DNA of 64,000 bases from Vreelandella glaciei (GTDB lineage Bacteria; Pseudomonadota; Gammaproteobacteria; Pseudomonadales; Halomonadaceae), in NCBI RefSeq assembly GCF_013415125.1, contig NZ_JACCDE010000018.1:42759-106758 (forward strand). The letters are read 5' to 3'. The notes under the pieces were generated by a model. The model worked only from the letters and a program-made list of their open reading frames with translations. It was not told the origin of the DNA and did no database searches. The position numbers were made by a program, and so were the translations under genes. Positions 38,228 through 46,617 of this stretch are shown here, piece by piece. Every line of letters starts with the position of its first letter. Position 1 is the first letter of the stretch.

Positions 38228-38923
38228 ATGTTAGATATTGCCCTGATATGGGAAATGCGTGACCTGATTCTGCAAGGGTTGTGGAACACGCTGTGGATCT
38301 GCTTATTAGGCTGCTTACTGGCACTTTCATTAGGACTCGTACTGGCAGCGCTGCGTCTGGCCAACCCACGCCTGTTCAGCTATCCGGTGGCCTGTTATGT
38401 GGAAATTTGCCGCGGCATACCACTGCTGATTCTGCTGTTTTTGCTCTATTACGGCGGCCCCAGCATTGGCTTGACGTTAAGCGCCAGCGTCGCTGGCGTG
38501 GTGGGAATCGGTCTCTACGGTGCCGGCTATTTTGCGGAAATTTATCGGGGCGGTTTCAAATCAATCCCTAAAGGCCAATTGGAAGCGGCGCGAATGCTCG
38601 GCATTTCCCCCTGGCACGCACTCGTCCGTATACAGATTCCACAAATGGCGCGTTTGATCGTACCGCCAAGCACCAATCAACTGATCATTTTAGTGAAAGA
38701 GTCCGCGCTGATCTCGATTATCTCGGTGGATGACCTGACCAAAAACGCCACCACCATCGTTAATCAGACGTTTCAGGTCATTGAGCCCTACCTGGCGGTG
38801 GCGTTGCTCTACTGGCTGATGATTGAACTGGTGGCACGGGGTGGCTATGCGCTGGAAAAACGCTTGGCAAATCGTCAACCGCGCCATATCGCTCAAAAGG
38901 ATAACGCCCATGCCAACGGCTGA
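38228..38923 (+). CDS. Amino-acid-type ABC transporter permease, second subunit
   Basis: A 231-residue partner permease. [20 protein letters not shown] and the coupling loop [21 protein letters not shown] near residues 120-140 mark the family. ATG 38228 is nine bases after GGGGAG; an upstream in-frame GTG at 38219 abuts that site and is unlikely. The 3' end overlaps the ATPase gene start by 14 bases, indicating coupled translation. Confidence 0.92.
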   Translation: MLDIALIWEMRDLILQGLWNTLWICLLGCLLALSLGLVLAALRLANPRLFSYPVACYVEICRGIPLLILLFLLYYGGPSIGLTLSASVAGVVGIGLYGAGYFAEIYRGGFKSIPKGQLEAARMLGISPWHALVRIQIPQMARLIVPPSTNQLIILVKESALISIISVDDLTKNATTIVNQTFQVIEPYLAVALLYWLMIELVARGGYALEKRLANRQPRHIAQKDNAHANG

Positions 38924-39728
38924 CACACTCGCGCCGCCTGCGCCTACTCAACAAAGAGCCATTGTTGAGGCACACGGTATCAGTAAGCAGTTTGGCGATC
39001 TGGAAGTGCTGACCAACATCGACTTCAGCCTCGCCCCTTCCGAGGTGGTTTGTGTAATTGGCCCCTCCGGTTCAGGTAAATCCACCCTGCTGCGCTGTCT
39101 GGCGTTTTTGGAGCCCTACGATCACGGTAGCGTCTATATCGACGGTCAATTATTGGGCTATGAAGACCGCAGTGGTCAACGTGTGCGCACCAGCGAAAAG
39201 CGCGTGGATGAAGTGCGCGCGCCAGTGGGCATGGTGTTCCAGCATTTTCACCTATGGCCCCATCGCACGGCACTGGAGAACGTGACCGAAGCCCTGCGTC
39301 TGGTCAACGGCCTTTCCCGGCGGCAAGCCGACACGGAAGGCATCGCGATGCTCGAACAAGTTGGCCTTGCCGACCGTGCGGGTCACTTTCCAGAGAGCCT
39401 TTCCGGTGGCCAGAAACAGCGAGTGGCGATTGCTAGGGCACTCGCCATGAAGCCCCGGGTGATGTTCTTCGATGAGCCTACCTCGGCGCTTGACCCGGAA
39501 CTGGTCGGCGAAGTGTTGGATGTCATGAAGAAGCTGGCCGCAGACGGCATGACCATGGTGATCGTCACTCACGAAATGGGATTTGCCGCCAAGGTCGCCG
39601 ACCGGGTGATTTTTATGGATCAAGGCCGCGTGGTAGAGAGCGGCCCGCCCGCGACCCTGTTCCGCCAGCCAAAAAGCGAACGCCTTCAACAGTTTCTTAA
39701 CACTTGGCGCGAGCGCCATATCGACTGA
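38910..39728 (+). CDS. Amino-acid-type ABC transporter ATPase
   Basis: A 272-residue GlnQ/HisP-type ATPase. Walker [14 protein letters not shown] is near residues 51-63, signature [15 protein letters not shown] near 163-177, Walker [14 protein letters not shown] near 183-195 and the switch histidine in VTHEMGFA. An insertion between Walker A and the Q loop ([18 protein letters not shown]) resembles that of histidine/arginine-type transporters. ATG 38910 follows AAAGGA. It energises the two permeases encoded upstream. Confidence 0.93.
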   Translation: MPTADTLAPPAPTQQRAIVEAHGISKQFGDLEVLTNIDFSLAPSEVVCVIGPSGSGKSTLLRCLAFLEPYDHGSVYIDGQLLGYEDRSGQRVRTSEKRVDEVRAPVGMVFQHFHLWPHRTALENVTEALRLVNGLSRRQADTEGIAMLEQVGLADRAGHFPESLSGGQKQRVAIARALAMKPRVMFFDEPTSALDPELVGEVLDVMKKLAADGMTMVIVTHEMGFAAKVADRVIFMDQGRVVESGPPATLFRQPKSERLQQFLNTWRERHID

Positions 39729-39768
39729 TTCAGTCACCTCAACACGATTAAAACACCTGGAGCATCCC

Positions 39769-40488
39769 ATGAGTTCTGATACACGCTTTGATCACGCCCG
39801 CATTGAGCAACTGCCGCGCAGCAACAGCGAACCTTGCGGCCATAATCACAGCTTGGAAAACCCTATCTCCCCCGACGGCACGCCGGTGCTGGGCGAGCGC
39901 TACGAAGTTGCCGCTCGTGGCGGGCGGGCGGTGCGTCTGAAAGCCGGGCAAACCATCCGTATTATTAATACTCATGGCACTCAAGTGTGCGACACCTGGG
40001 CGTTTAGCACTGACAACATCAACGAGTTCATGTCTTGGGAACACGGGCGCGCCTGGTTGAGCGCGCTGATTCCCCAGGTAGGCGATCCGCTAATCAGTAA
40101 CCGCCGCCGCCCGATCATGACCCTCACCGCTGATACCTCGCCGGGTATTCACGACACGTTAATGGCCGCCTGCGACCTGTTCCGTTACATGACGCTGGGT
40201 GTCGAGGGCTACCACGACAGCTGCGCCGACAACCTGCGTTTAGCCATGAAGGCGATAGGCGTTGTCACTCCTGAGGTGCCCCAGCCGCTCAATCTATGGA
40301 TGAACATTCCCGTTAATGACCAGATGAAAGTCGACTGGTGCCCGCCTGTGTCCAAACCCGGTGACTATGTGGAGCTACGCGCTGAGATGGACTGTATTGT
40401 CGTGATGTCCGCCTGCCCGCAAGACATTATTCCCATCAACGGTGCAGACTGCGTGCCTGTCGAGGTACATTTTGAAGTCTACGAATAA
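39769..40488 (+). CDS. DUF1989 protein (urea carboxylase-associated / carboxyguanidine deiminase-like family)
   Basis: A 239-residue DUF1989 protein. Family marks are VAARGGRAVRLKAGQTIRI near residues 46-64, GTQVCDTWAF near 70-79, a conserved Cys in DSCADNLRLA, WMNIPVN, and the terminal ACPQDIIPING near 212-222. Some members form the carboxyguanidine deiminase that acts with urea carboxylase on guanidine; others have unknown roles. No urea carboxylase gene is nearby, so this single copy may act on another carboxylated or carbamoylated nitrogen compound. It lies between transporter and hydrolase genes in one operon. Confidence 0.8.
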   Translation: MSSDTRFDHARIEQLPRSNSEPCGHNHSLENPISPDGTPVLGERYEVAARGGRAVRLKAGQTIRIINTHGTQVCDTWAFSTDNINEFMSWEHGRAWLSALIPQVGDPLISNRRRPIMTLTADTSPGIHDTLMAACDLFRYMTLGVEGYHDSCADNLRLAMKAIGVVTPEVPQPLNLWMNIPVNDQMKVDWCPPVSKPGDYVELRAEMDCIVVMSACPQDIIPINGADCVPVEVHFEVYE

Positions 40489-40508
40489 AATCCCCTAGGG
40501 AGAGCCTG

Positions 40509-41798
40509 ATGGAAAGCCACCTTCATTATCCAACCGACAAGCCCGTCATTGATTTAGCGGCGATAGTAGCAGCGGTAAACCCGGAACGACTCGCCAACGA
40601 CTTAGCCACGGTGGCGAAGATGGGTGGTCGTTCAGATGGCGGCGTGGCACGTCTGGCGCTTGATGACAACGACACCCGCGCCCGGCTTTGGCTGATTGAG
40701 CAGGCCAGCGCCCTGGGTGCCAAGGCAAGCGTCGACGCTATCGGCAACGTGTTTCTTGATGTGCCCGGCAGTGACCCCGCGCTTGAGCCTGTCGTCACGG
40801 GCAGTCATTTGGATAGCCAGCCAGCAGGTGGCAAGTATGATGGTGCGCTGGGCGTGCTGGCAGGGCTTGAAGCACTACGCGCACTTAAGCAGGCGGGCTT
40901 TACACCGCGCCGCCCTCTATCGCTGGTGAGTTGGACCAATGAAGAGGGGGCGCGCTTCTCACCTGGCACTTCTGGCTCAGCGGTCTTTTGCGGTGCGCGC
41001 AGCCTGGATGAAACGCGCTTAGTTGAAGACAGCGACGGCGTCAGCCTGGGGAGTGCCTTGGATACTTGCTTGGCCGAACTGGACGCTGCAGGCGTTCCCC
41101 GCCGCCCATTGGCAACTCCGATGCACGCCTTTCTTGAGCTGCATATTGAGCAAGGCCCTATCCTGGAGCGTGAAGGCGCTGCAGTAGGTGTGGTGGAAGG
41201 GATTCAGGGCGTTAGCTGGTTTGAAGTCACCGTCATTGGGAGCGCCAACCACGCGGGCACCACCCCACGTGCCATGCGCCGCGATGCGTTAGAAGGCGCC
41301 TGTGCGCTGGCAACCGCGCTGCGGGAGGCCGCCCGGGATAGCGAAGACCGCGTGCGTTTTACCATTGGCAAGTTTGCCGTCAGCCCTGGCTCGGTGAACA
41401 CCATTCCCGACCAAGTCACCTTCACTATTGATTTACGCCACCCGGAAGCCGCGACGCTAAAAGCGCTGGAAGCCGAATTCAATGAGCTCGCCCAGCAGAC
41501 CTGGGCAGGCTGCAAAGCAACACTGACATCGCTATCGCGCGTTGAGCCAGTGGCGTTTCCCGCCACCCTCACCGCCCTACTTGATGACACCGCCCATGTG
41601 CTGGGGATTACGGCACCGCGATTAGTATCGGGTGCCTTTCACGATTCGATTCACCTCGCCAACCACTGCCCAACGGCGATGCTGTTTGTGCCCTGCCGCG
41701 ATGGCCTTAGCCACCACCCCGATGAGCATACTGAACTCGATGATGCCGTCGCAGGCACTCAGCTACTGGCCGCCAGCTTGGCGAGCCTAACCCGATAA
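40509..41798 (+). CDS. M20-family Zn amidohydrolase (N-carbamoyl-amino-acid / ureidopropionase / allantoate type)
   Basis: A 429-residue M20-family hydrolase of the AllC/HyuC group. Metal and active-site regions are visible: GSHLDSQPAGGKYDG near residues 98-112, WTNEEGARF near 142-150, LEIHIEQGP-like LELHIEQGPILE near 211-222, and the dimer-interface histidine in GSANHAGTTP. The group hydrolyses N-carbamoyl bonds in N-carbamoyl-beta-alanine, N-carbamoyl-L-amino acids or allantoate. The neighbouring ureohydrolase and beta-alanine genes favour an N-carbamoyl or ureido substrate. It shares the fold and motifs with the gene at 46618. Confidence 0.88.
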   Translation: MESHLHYPTDKPVIDLAAIVAAVNPERLANDLATVAKMGGRSDGGVARLALDDNDTRARLWLIEQASALGAKASVDAIGNVFLDVPGSDPALEPVVTGSHLDSQPAGGKYDGALGVLAGLEALRALKQAGFTPRRPLSLVSWTNEEGARFSPGTSGSAVFCGARSLDETRLVEDSDGVSLGSALDTCLAELDAAGVPRRPLATPMHAFLELHIEQGPILEREGAAVGVVEGIQGVSWFEVTVIGSANHAGTTPRAMRRDALEGACALATALREAARDSEDRVRFTIGKFAVSPGSVNTIPDQVTFTIDLRHPEAATLKALEAEFNELAQQTWAGCKATLTSLSRVEPVAFPATLTALLDDTAHVLGITAPRLVSGAFHDSIHLANHCPTAMLFVPCRDGLSHHPDEHTELDDAVAGTQLLAASLASLTR

Positions 41799-41808
41799 GG
41801 AGAGCAAA

Positions 41809-42795
41809 ATGGCCAACGGAACCGACGGTACTCGCCGCAACGCCGCCACCGGCGAAAGCTACCTACCACGCCAAGAGCCACGCTATCGCGAAATAGCCAG
41901 CTTTTTACGCGCACCGTTAGCCGACACATTGGATGAACTTGATATTGCCCTGGTCGGCATTCCGTTCGATGGCGGCGTGAGCAATCGCCCCGGCACCCGC
42001 CACGGCCCGCGGGAGATTCGCAACCAGTCGAGCATGATGCGCAGCCTACACCATGTCACCCGGCTGGATCCCTTTGCCACGGCACGTATTGCCGATATTG
42101 GCGACGTTCAATTTTCGTCGATCTACGACCTTGAGCAGGTCTCTAATGATATTGCCGCTTATTACTCAGCTATTCGCCGAGCAGGGGTTATCCCGCTCAG
42201 CGCCGGTGGCGACCATTCGATTACCTATCCCATCCTGCGTGGTTTAGCGGCCGATGGCCCGGTGGGATTGATCCATATCGATGCTCATACCGACACCTGG
42301 GACGAGTTTCAGGGCTCAAAATTTCACCACGGCGGCCCCTTCCGGCTCGCCTGTGAACATGGCCTGATTGATCCCAAACGCACGGTACAAATTGGCATTC
42401 GCGGCACCCAGAACACCACCCAAGGTTGGGATTACTCCGCGGCAAGCGGCATGCGGGTGATGTTTATGGAGGAAGTGGATGCGCTGGGGATTGAAGCGAC
42501 GGTCGCCGAAGCACGCCGTGTGGTCGGCAGCGGCCCGGTATATCTATCCTTCGATATCGATAGCATCGACCCTGCCTTCGCCCCAGGCACTGGCACCCCG
42601 GAGGTCGGCGGCCTCACCAGCCTGCAAGCACTACAGCTAGTGCGCGGCTTTCGCGGCCTACCGCTTATCGGTGCCGATGTCGTGGAAGTCTCTCCACCCT
42701 TCGACCCCAGCGGTAACACCGCCCTGTTGGGTGCCACCATTATGTATGAGCTTTTGTGTTTGATTGCTGAGCAGGTAGGCTCAAAGGAGGGCTAA
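41809..42795 (+). CDS. Agmatinase-family ureohydrolase (guanidino-compound hydrolase)
   Basis: A 328-residue binuclear-metal ureohydrolase that should release urea from a guanidino compound. Metal ligands are visible in GGDHSITYP near residues 130-138, HIDAHTDTWDE near 153-163 and SFDIDSIDPAF near 246-256. The N-terminal RPGTRHGPREIR matches agmatinase, guanidinobutyrase and guanidinopropionase alike, so the substrate is open: agmatine, 4-guanidinobutyrate, 3-guanidinopropionate or guanidine. Next to beta-alanine degradation genes, 3-guanidinopropionate (giving beta-alanine and urea) is attractive. The start follows AAGGAGAG. The 3' end overlaps the convergent TetR gene by four bases. Confidence 0.87.
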   Translation: MANGTDGTRRNAATGESYLPRQEPRYREIASFLRAPLADTLDELDIALVGIPFDGGVSNRPGTRHGPREIRNQSSMMRSLHHVTRLDPFATARIADIGDVQFSSIYDLEQVSNDIAAYYSAIRRAGVIPLSAGGDHSITYPILRGLAADGPVGLIHIDAHTDTWDEFQGSKFHHGGPFRLACEHGLIDPKRTVQIGIRGTQNTTQGWDYSAASGMRVMFMEEVDALGIEATVAEARRVVGSGPVYLSFDIDSIDPAFAPGTGTPEVGGLTSLQALQLVRGFRGLPLIGADVVEVSPPFDPSGNTALLGATIMYELLCLIAEQVGSKEG

Positions 42796-43412
42796 GCCGT
42801 CAGCCCAATCCCTCGCAAGATCACCGAGGTCACCGACTGAACGGCTTTTTCGAACTGTAGATCGTCCAGCGGCTGGTTATCGTTGAGCAGGTAGATTTGG
42901 TAGTCGAAATCAGCGTAGTGCTGGGTGGAGGCCCAGATCATATAGAGCAGGTAGGAAGGCTCGACGGGGGTGATCTGGCCTGATTCTACCCATTCGCGGA
43001 TTTTCGACTCTTTCAGCTTGGCCCATTCGTAAAGATTGTCGCGAAGGCGCTCCTTAAGCATCGGGGCGCCCTGCATCACTTCGGCCGCCCATACTTTTGA
43101 GCCGTGGGCGCGGTTGCGGGAGTGGGTCATCTTGGCGCGAATATAGGTGGAAAGCACGACGCGAGGATCATCGTAAAGCTCAAAGCACAGCGCATCCTGT
43201 TTCCATACTTCGAGAAGCTCTAACAGTACATCTTGATACAGCGCTTTTTTGGTCGAGAAGTAGTAGTGCACATTGGATTTGGGGATCTCTGCCAGTTGGG
43301 CGATTTCACCCATTGAGGCACCTGCATAGCCTTTTTCGGCAAACAGCTGCTCTGCCGCTTGGAGAATCTTTTTTACGTTGGTTTGCCGAATTTCGTCCTG
43401 GGTTCTCGCCAC
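42792..43412 (-). CDS. TetR-family regulator, RutR-like
   Basis: A 206-residue TetR protein with helix-turn-helix at about residues 12-55 (KGYAGASMGEIAQLAEIPKS, then NVHYYF). The C-terminal ligand domain carries MIWASTQHYADFDYQ near 157-171, the phrase typical of RutR, which senses uracil and thymine. Next to mmsA and the beta-alanine aminotransferase gene, a role in pyrimidine degradation control is plausible. No TTGACCA-type RutR operator was spotted in nearby spacers, so this is moderate confidence. Confidence 0.82.
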   Translation of the reverse strand: MARTQDEIRQTNVKKILQAAEQLFAEKGYAGASMGEIAQLAEIPKSNVHYYFSTKKALYQDVLLELLEVWKQDALCFELYDDPRVVLSTYIRAKMTHSRNRAHGSKVWAAEVMQGAPMLKERLRDNLYEWAKLKESKIREWVESGQITPVEPSYLLYMIWASTQHYADFDYQIYLLNDNQPLDDLQFEKAVQSVTSVILRGIGLTA

Positions 43413-43447
43413 GCTGTCCTCGTCCCTATACGTCTGAAGTACGCACC

Positions 43448-43478
43448 AAAAAAAGCACCATCGCAGGGCGACGGTGCT
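43448..43478 (-). terminator. Rho-independent terminator after mmsA
   Basis: On the minus strand an 11-bp stem (43478-43468 with 43464-43454, one G-U pair) and a 3-base loop is followed by a run of seven T residues. It lies about 30 bases after the mmsA stop and before the TetR gene start. Confidence 0.88.
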
Positions 43479-43506
43479 GAGAAGATGTCCTAGTTACCCT
43501 AAGACG

Positions 43507-45003
43507 TCAACTTTGATTGTTGGGGAACGAGAACTCTGCCCGGGTCGCTTCGCTAACCGATGGCCAGCGCTGGGAAACCGCTTTACGGCGGGTATAGAAG
43601 CGCACCGAGTCCGGCCCGTAGGCGTGAAGGTCACCAAACAGAGAACGTTTCCAGCCACCAAAGCTGTGATAAGCCACGGGCACGGGCAGCGGTACATTCA
43701 CCCCCACCATGCCAACCTCAATAGCGTCGGTAAAACGGCGGGCGGCCTCGCCATCGCGAGTGAATAGGCAGGTGCCATTGCCATATTCATGATCGTTAAT
43801 TAGCTGCATGGCGTCGTCCAAACTGCCGACCCGCACGATGCAAAGCACTGGCCCGAAGATCTCTTCCTGGTAAATACGCATCTCAGCGGTAACGTTATCG
43901 AACAAACAGCCACCAACAAAATAGCCCTCTTCATGCCCCGCCACTTTAAGGCCACGGCCATCGGCCACCAGCGTTGCACCGGCGTTAACGCCATCTTCGA
44001 TGAACCCCAGCACTTTATCGCGGTGCTCTGCCGTTACCAGCGGACCCATATCCAGGCCTTTGTCAGTGCCAGGGCCCACTTTCAACTGAGCGATTTTGGG
44101 CAGCATGGTTTCGACTAAGCGATCGGCCGTTTCATCGCCAACACATACCGCTACCGAAATCGCCATGCAGCGTTCACCGCAGCTGCCAAACGCCGCGCCC
44201 ATTAGCGTGTTGGCGGCGTTTTCCAGGTCAGCATCCGGCAGCACCACGGCGTGGTTCTTCGCCCCGCCCAACGCTTGAACGCGCTTACCGGCGGCGGCCC
44301 CGCGAGAGTAGATCGCTTCCGCCACGGGCGTTGAGCCGACAAACGAAATGGCTTTAACGGCTTTGGCATCCAGCAGCGTTTCCACCGCTTCGCGACCGCC
44401 ATGAATGACGTTCATCACGCCCTTAGGCAGCCCCGCTTCTTGAAGCAGTTCGGCCACTGCCATCGAGGCGGATGGGTCTTTCTCAGATGGCTTGAGGATA
44501 AAGGTATTACCACAGGCAATCGCCATGGGATACATCCACAGCGGCACCATGGCGGGGAAGTTAAACGGGGTAATGCCCGCGACCACGCCTAAGGGCTGGA
44601 AGTTAGACCACGCATCAATGCCCGGCCCTACGTTGTGGGAATACTCGCCTTTGAGCAGTTCCGGTACACCGCAAGCGTACTCGACGTTTTCGATGCCACG
44701 CTTGAGTTCGCCCATTGCATCTTCTGGGGTTTTGCCATGCTCTTCGCTGACCAGTTGTACTAAGCGGTCAGCGTGCTCTTCCAGTAACTGCTTAAAACGG
44801 TACATCACCTGGGCGCGCTTGGCGGGTGGCGTATCGCGCCAAGCGGGGAAAGCCGCCTGGGCGGCGGCAATGGCGCGCTCTACGTCGGCGGCATCCGCAT
44901 CAGCAACTTGGCGAATCACTTTGCCTGTGGAGGGGTTGGTGACATCCAGCGTACGCTTACTTTCAACTAACTCGCCGTTAATCAGATGGGAAACAACACT
45001 CAT
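43507..45003 (-). CDS. mmsA: CoA-acylating (methyl)malonate-semialdehyde dehydrogenase
   Basis: MmsA oxidises malonate semialdehyde or methylmalonate semialdehyde with NAD and CoA, giving acetyl-CoA or propionyl-CoA plus CO2. The 498-residue product is an aldehyde dehydrogenase with PFNFPAMVPLWM near residue 142, an NAD-site FVGSTPVAEAIYSRG near 221-235, and the catalytic cysteine in GSCGERCMAIS near 280; MmsA enzymes share this double-cysteine loop. It follows the aminotransferase gene by 46 bases on the same strand. Together they convert beta-alanine or 3-aminoisobutyrate, end products of pyrimidine breakdown. Confidence 0.93.
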   Translation of the reverse strand: MSVVSHLINGELVESKRTLDVTNPSTGKVIRQVADADAADVERAIAAAQAAFPAWRDTPPAKRAQVMYRFKQLLEEHADRLVQLVSEEHGKTPEDAMGELKRGIENVEYACGVPELLKGEYSHNVGPGIDAWSNFQPLGVVAGITPFNFPAMVPLWMYPMAIACGNTFILKPSEKDPSASMAVAELLQEAGLPKGVMNVIHGGREAVETLLDAKAVKAISFVGSTPVAEAIYSRGAAAGKRVQALGGAKNHAVVLPDADLENAANTLMGAAFGSCGERCMAISVAVCVGDETADRLVETMLPKIAQLKVGPGTDKGLDMGPLVTAEHRDKVLGFIEDGVNAGATLVADGRGLKVAGHEEGYFVGGCLFDNVTAEMRIYQEEIFGPVLCIVRVGSLDDAMQLINDHEYGNGTCLFTRDGEAARRFTDAIEVGMVGVNVPLPVPVAYHSFGGWKRSLFGDLHAYGPDSVRFYTRRKAVSQRWPSVSEATRAEFSFPNNQS

Positions 45004-45049
45004 ATTTAAACTCTCTGAAATTTAGGTCAGTCGGTTATGCCAACAAATC

Positions 45050-46423
45050 TTAGGCTAACGAATCCAAGGTGGTCGCAACGGCGTCGAACAGGCGCTCAAG
45101 TTCAGCCTCGGTGGAGCCAAAGGGAGGGCCAAACTGCAGGGTGTCGGCGCCGTAGCGCACGTAGAAACCTGCTTCCCAGAGCGCCATGTGCGCATCGCGG
45201 GGGCGAATCGTTGGGTCGCCGTCGCGGGGGGTTAGCTGAATAGCACCGGCCAAGCCGTAGTTACGAATATCGACAACGTGATTGCAGCCTTTCAAGGCGT
45301 GCAGCTTCTGTTCAAAAGTCGGCGCGATGGCGCTCACCTGAGCGGGGAAGTTTTCACGCTCCATCATTTCAAGCGCCGCTAGCGCCGCAGCACACGCCAC
45401 TGGGTGGGCGCTATACGTGTACCCATGGGAGAACTCAACGGCGTGTTGGGGGCCACCGGCGTGCATGAAGGTGTCGAATATCTCGCTGGAAGCAATGACC
45501 GCGCCCATAGGAATGGCGCCGTTAGTGATCTGCTTGGCCACGTTCATGATATCCGGCGTGACACCAAACGCTTCCGCACCTGTCGTTGCGCCGCTGCGAC
45601 CAAAGGCAGTGATCACTTCATCGAAAATCAGCAGAATATCGTTAGCGGTGCAGATCTCGCGCAGCCGATCCAAATAACCTTTTGGCGGTACGATCACCCC
45701 CGCCGAGCCGGACATTGGCTCAACAATCACCGCGGCAATAGTAGAGGCATCGTGAAGAGCGATTTGATCGAGCAGCGCATCGGCAAGCTCGGCACCGGTT
45801 TCCGCTTGGCCACGGGTGAACGCATGGCCCGCCTGAAGGGTGTGCGGCAGATGCGTTACATCCAACAACTGACCGTAGTGTTTCCGGTTGCCACCAATAC
45901 CGCCCAGGCTGGTGCCACCGATATTCACCCCGTGATAGCCCTTGGCACGGCCAATCATGCGGGTTTTCTCAGGCTTACCTTTTAACCGCCAGTAGGCCTT
46001 GGCCATTTTGATAGAGGTATCAGCGGCTTCAGAACCCGAGTTGGTAAAAAACACGTGATCTAGCCCGGCAGGTGTGAGGCTGGCGACCTTTTCCGCCAGT
46101 TTAAACGCCAGCGGATGGCCAAGCTGAAAACCTGGCGCAAAGTCGAGGCTGCCTAACTGCGCCGACACGGCCTTTTGGATCTCTTCGCGGTTATGCCCCG
46201 CGCCGCAGGTCCATAATCCGGAAAGCGAATCAAATAGCTTACGACCCTGATCATCAATGTAGTAACGCCCTTCCGCTCCGGCGATAACCCGCGGGTTGGC
46301 ATGGAAATCGCGGTTGGCGCTAAAAGGCATCCAGTAGTGCTGATTAAGCGCCGTTTTTGAGGGTGATTCCCCCAACGAAGAAGGTGAGGTTTGCGTCTTG
46401 GTTTTGCTTTTTATTCCAAACAT
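45050..46423 (-). CDS. Omega-aminotransferase, probable beta-alanine:pyruvate transaminase
   Basis: A 457-residue class III PLP aminotransferase. NQHYWMPFSANRDFHANPR near residues 28-46 matches the N terminus of omega-amino-acid:pyruvate transaminases. FDEVITAFGRSG near 256-267 carries the PLP-ring aspartate, and the Schiff-base lysine is in MNVAKQITNGAIPMG near 280-294. ATG 46423 follows GGAG; ATGs further upstream lack good sites. With mmsA it carries beta-alanine to acetyl-CoA. It is divergent from an M20 amidohydrolase gene that may supply beta-alanine. Confidence 0.9.
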   Translation of the reverse strand: MFGIKSKTKTQTSPSSLGESPSKTALNQHYWMPFSANRDFHANPRVIAGAEGRYYIDDQGRKLFDSLSGLWTCGAGHNREEIQKAVSAQLGSLDFAPGFQLGHPLAFKLAEKVASLTPAGLDHVFFTNSGSEAADTSIKMAKAYWRLKGKPEKTRMIGRAKGYHGVNIGGTSLGGIGGNRKHYGQLLDVTHLPHTLQAGHAFTRGQAETGAELADALLDQIALHDASTIAAVIVEPMSGSAGVIVPPKGYLDRLREICTANDILLIFDEVITAFGRSGATTGAEAFGVTPDIMNVAKQITNGAIPMGAVIASSEIFDTFMHAGGPQHAVEFSHGYTYSAHPVACAAALAALEMMERENFPAQVSAIAPTFEQKLHALKGCNHVVDIRNYGLAGAIQLTPRDGDPTIRPRDAHMALWEAGFYVRYGADTLQFGPPFGSTEAELERLFDAVATTLDSLA

Positions 46424-46617
46424 GGTGTCTAGCTCCATCGCTATAAGACATGGTCTCAGCATGCGCCACAACACACGTTTGTAAAATTACGCTTTTCTTT
46501 TGTTCACGTTAGAGAATGTATACGTATCATGGGCTTTTTTGTCTCTACTCTAGCAATGAGCCAAATAATAAATCGGAGAGTCGCCAGCTTCCTCCGTGCT
46601 CAATAAAAGGAATTGAT

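Noticed and set aside
46424..46617. RutR operator in the spacer between the aminotransferase and the M20 hydrolase genes
   Set aside because: Searched for TTGACCA-type symmetry and found only an 8-base ATACGTAT palindrome near 46520, which is too short to assign.
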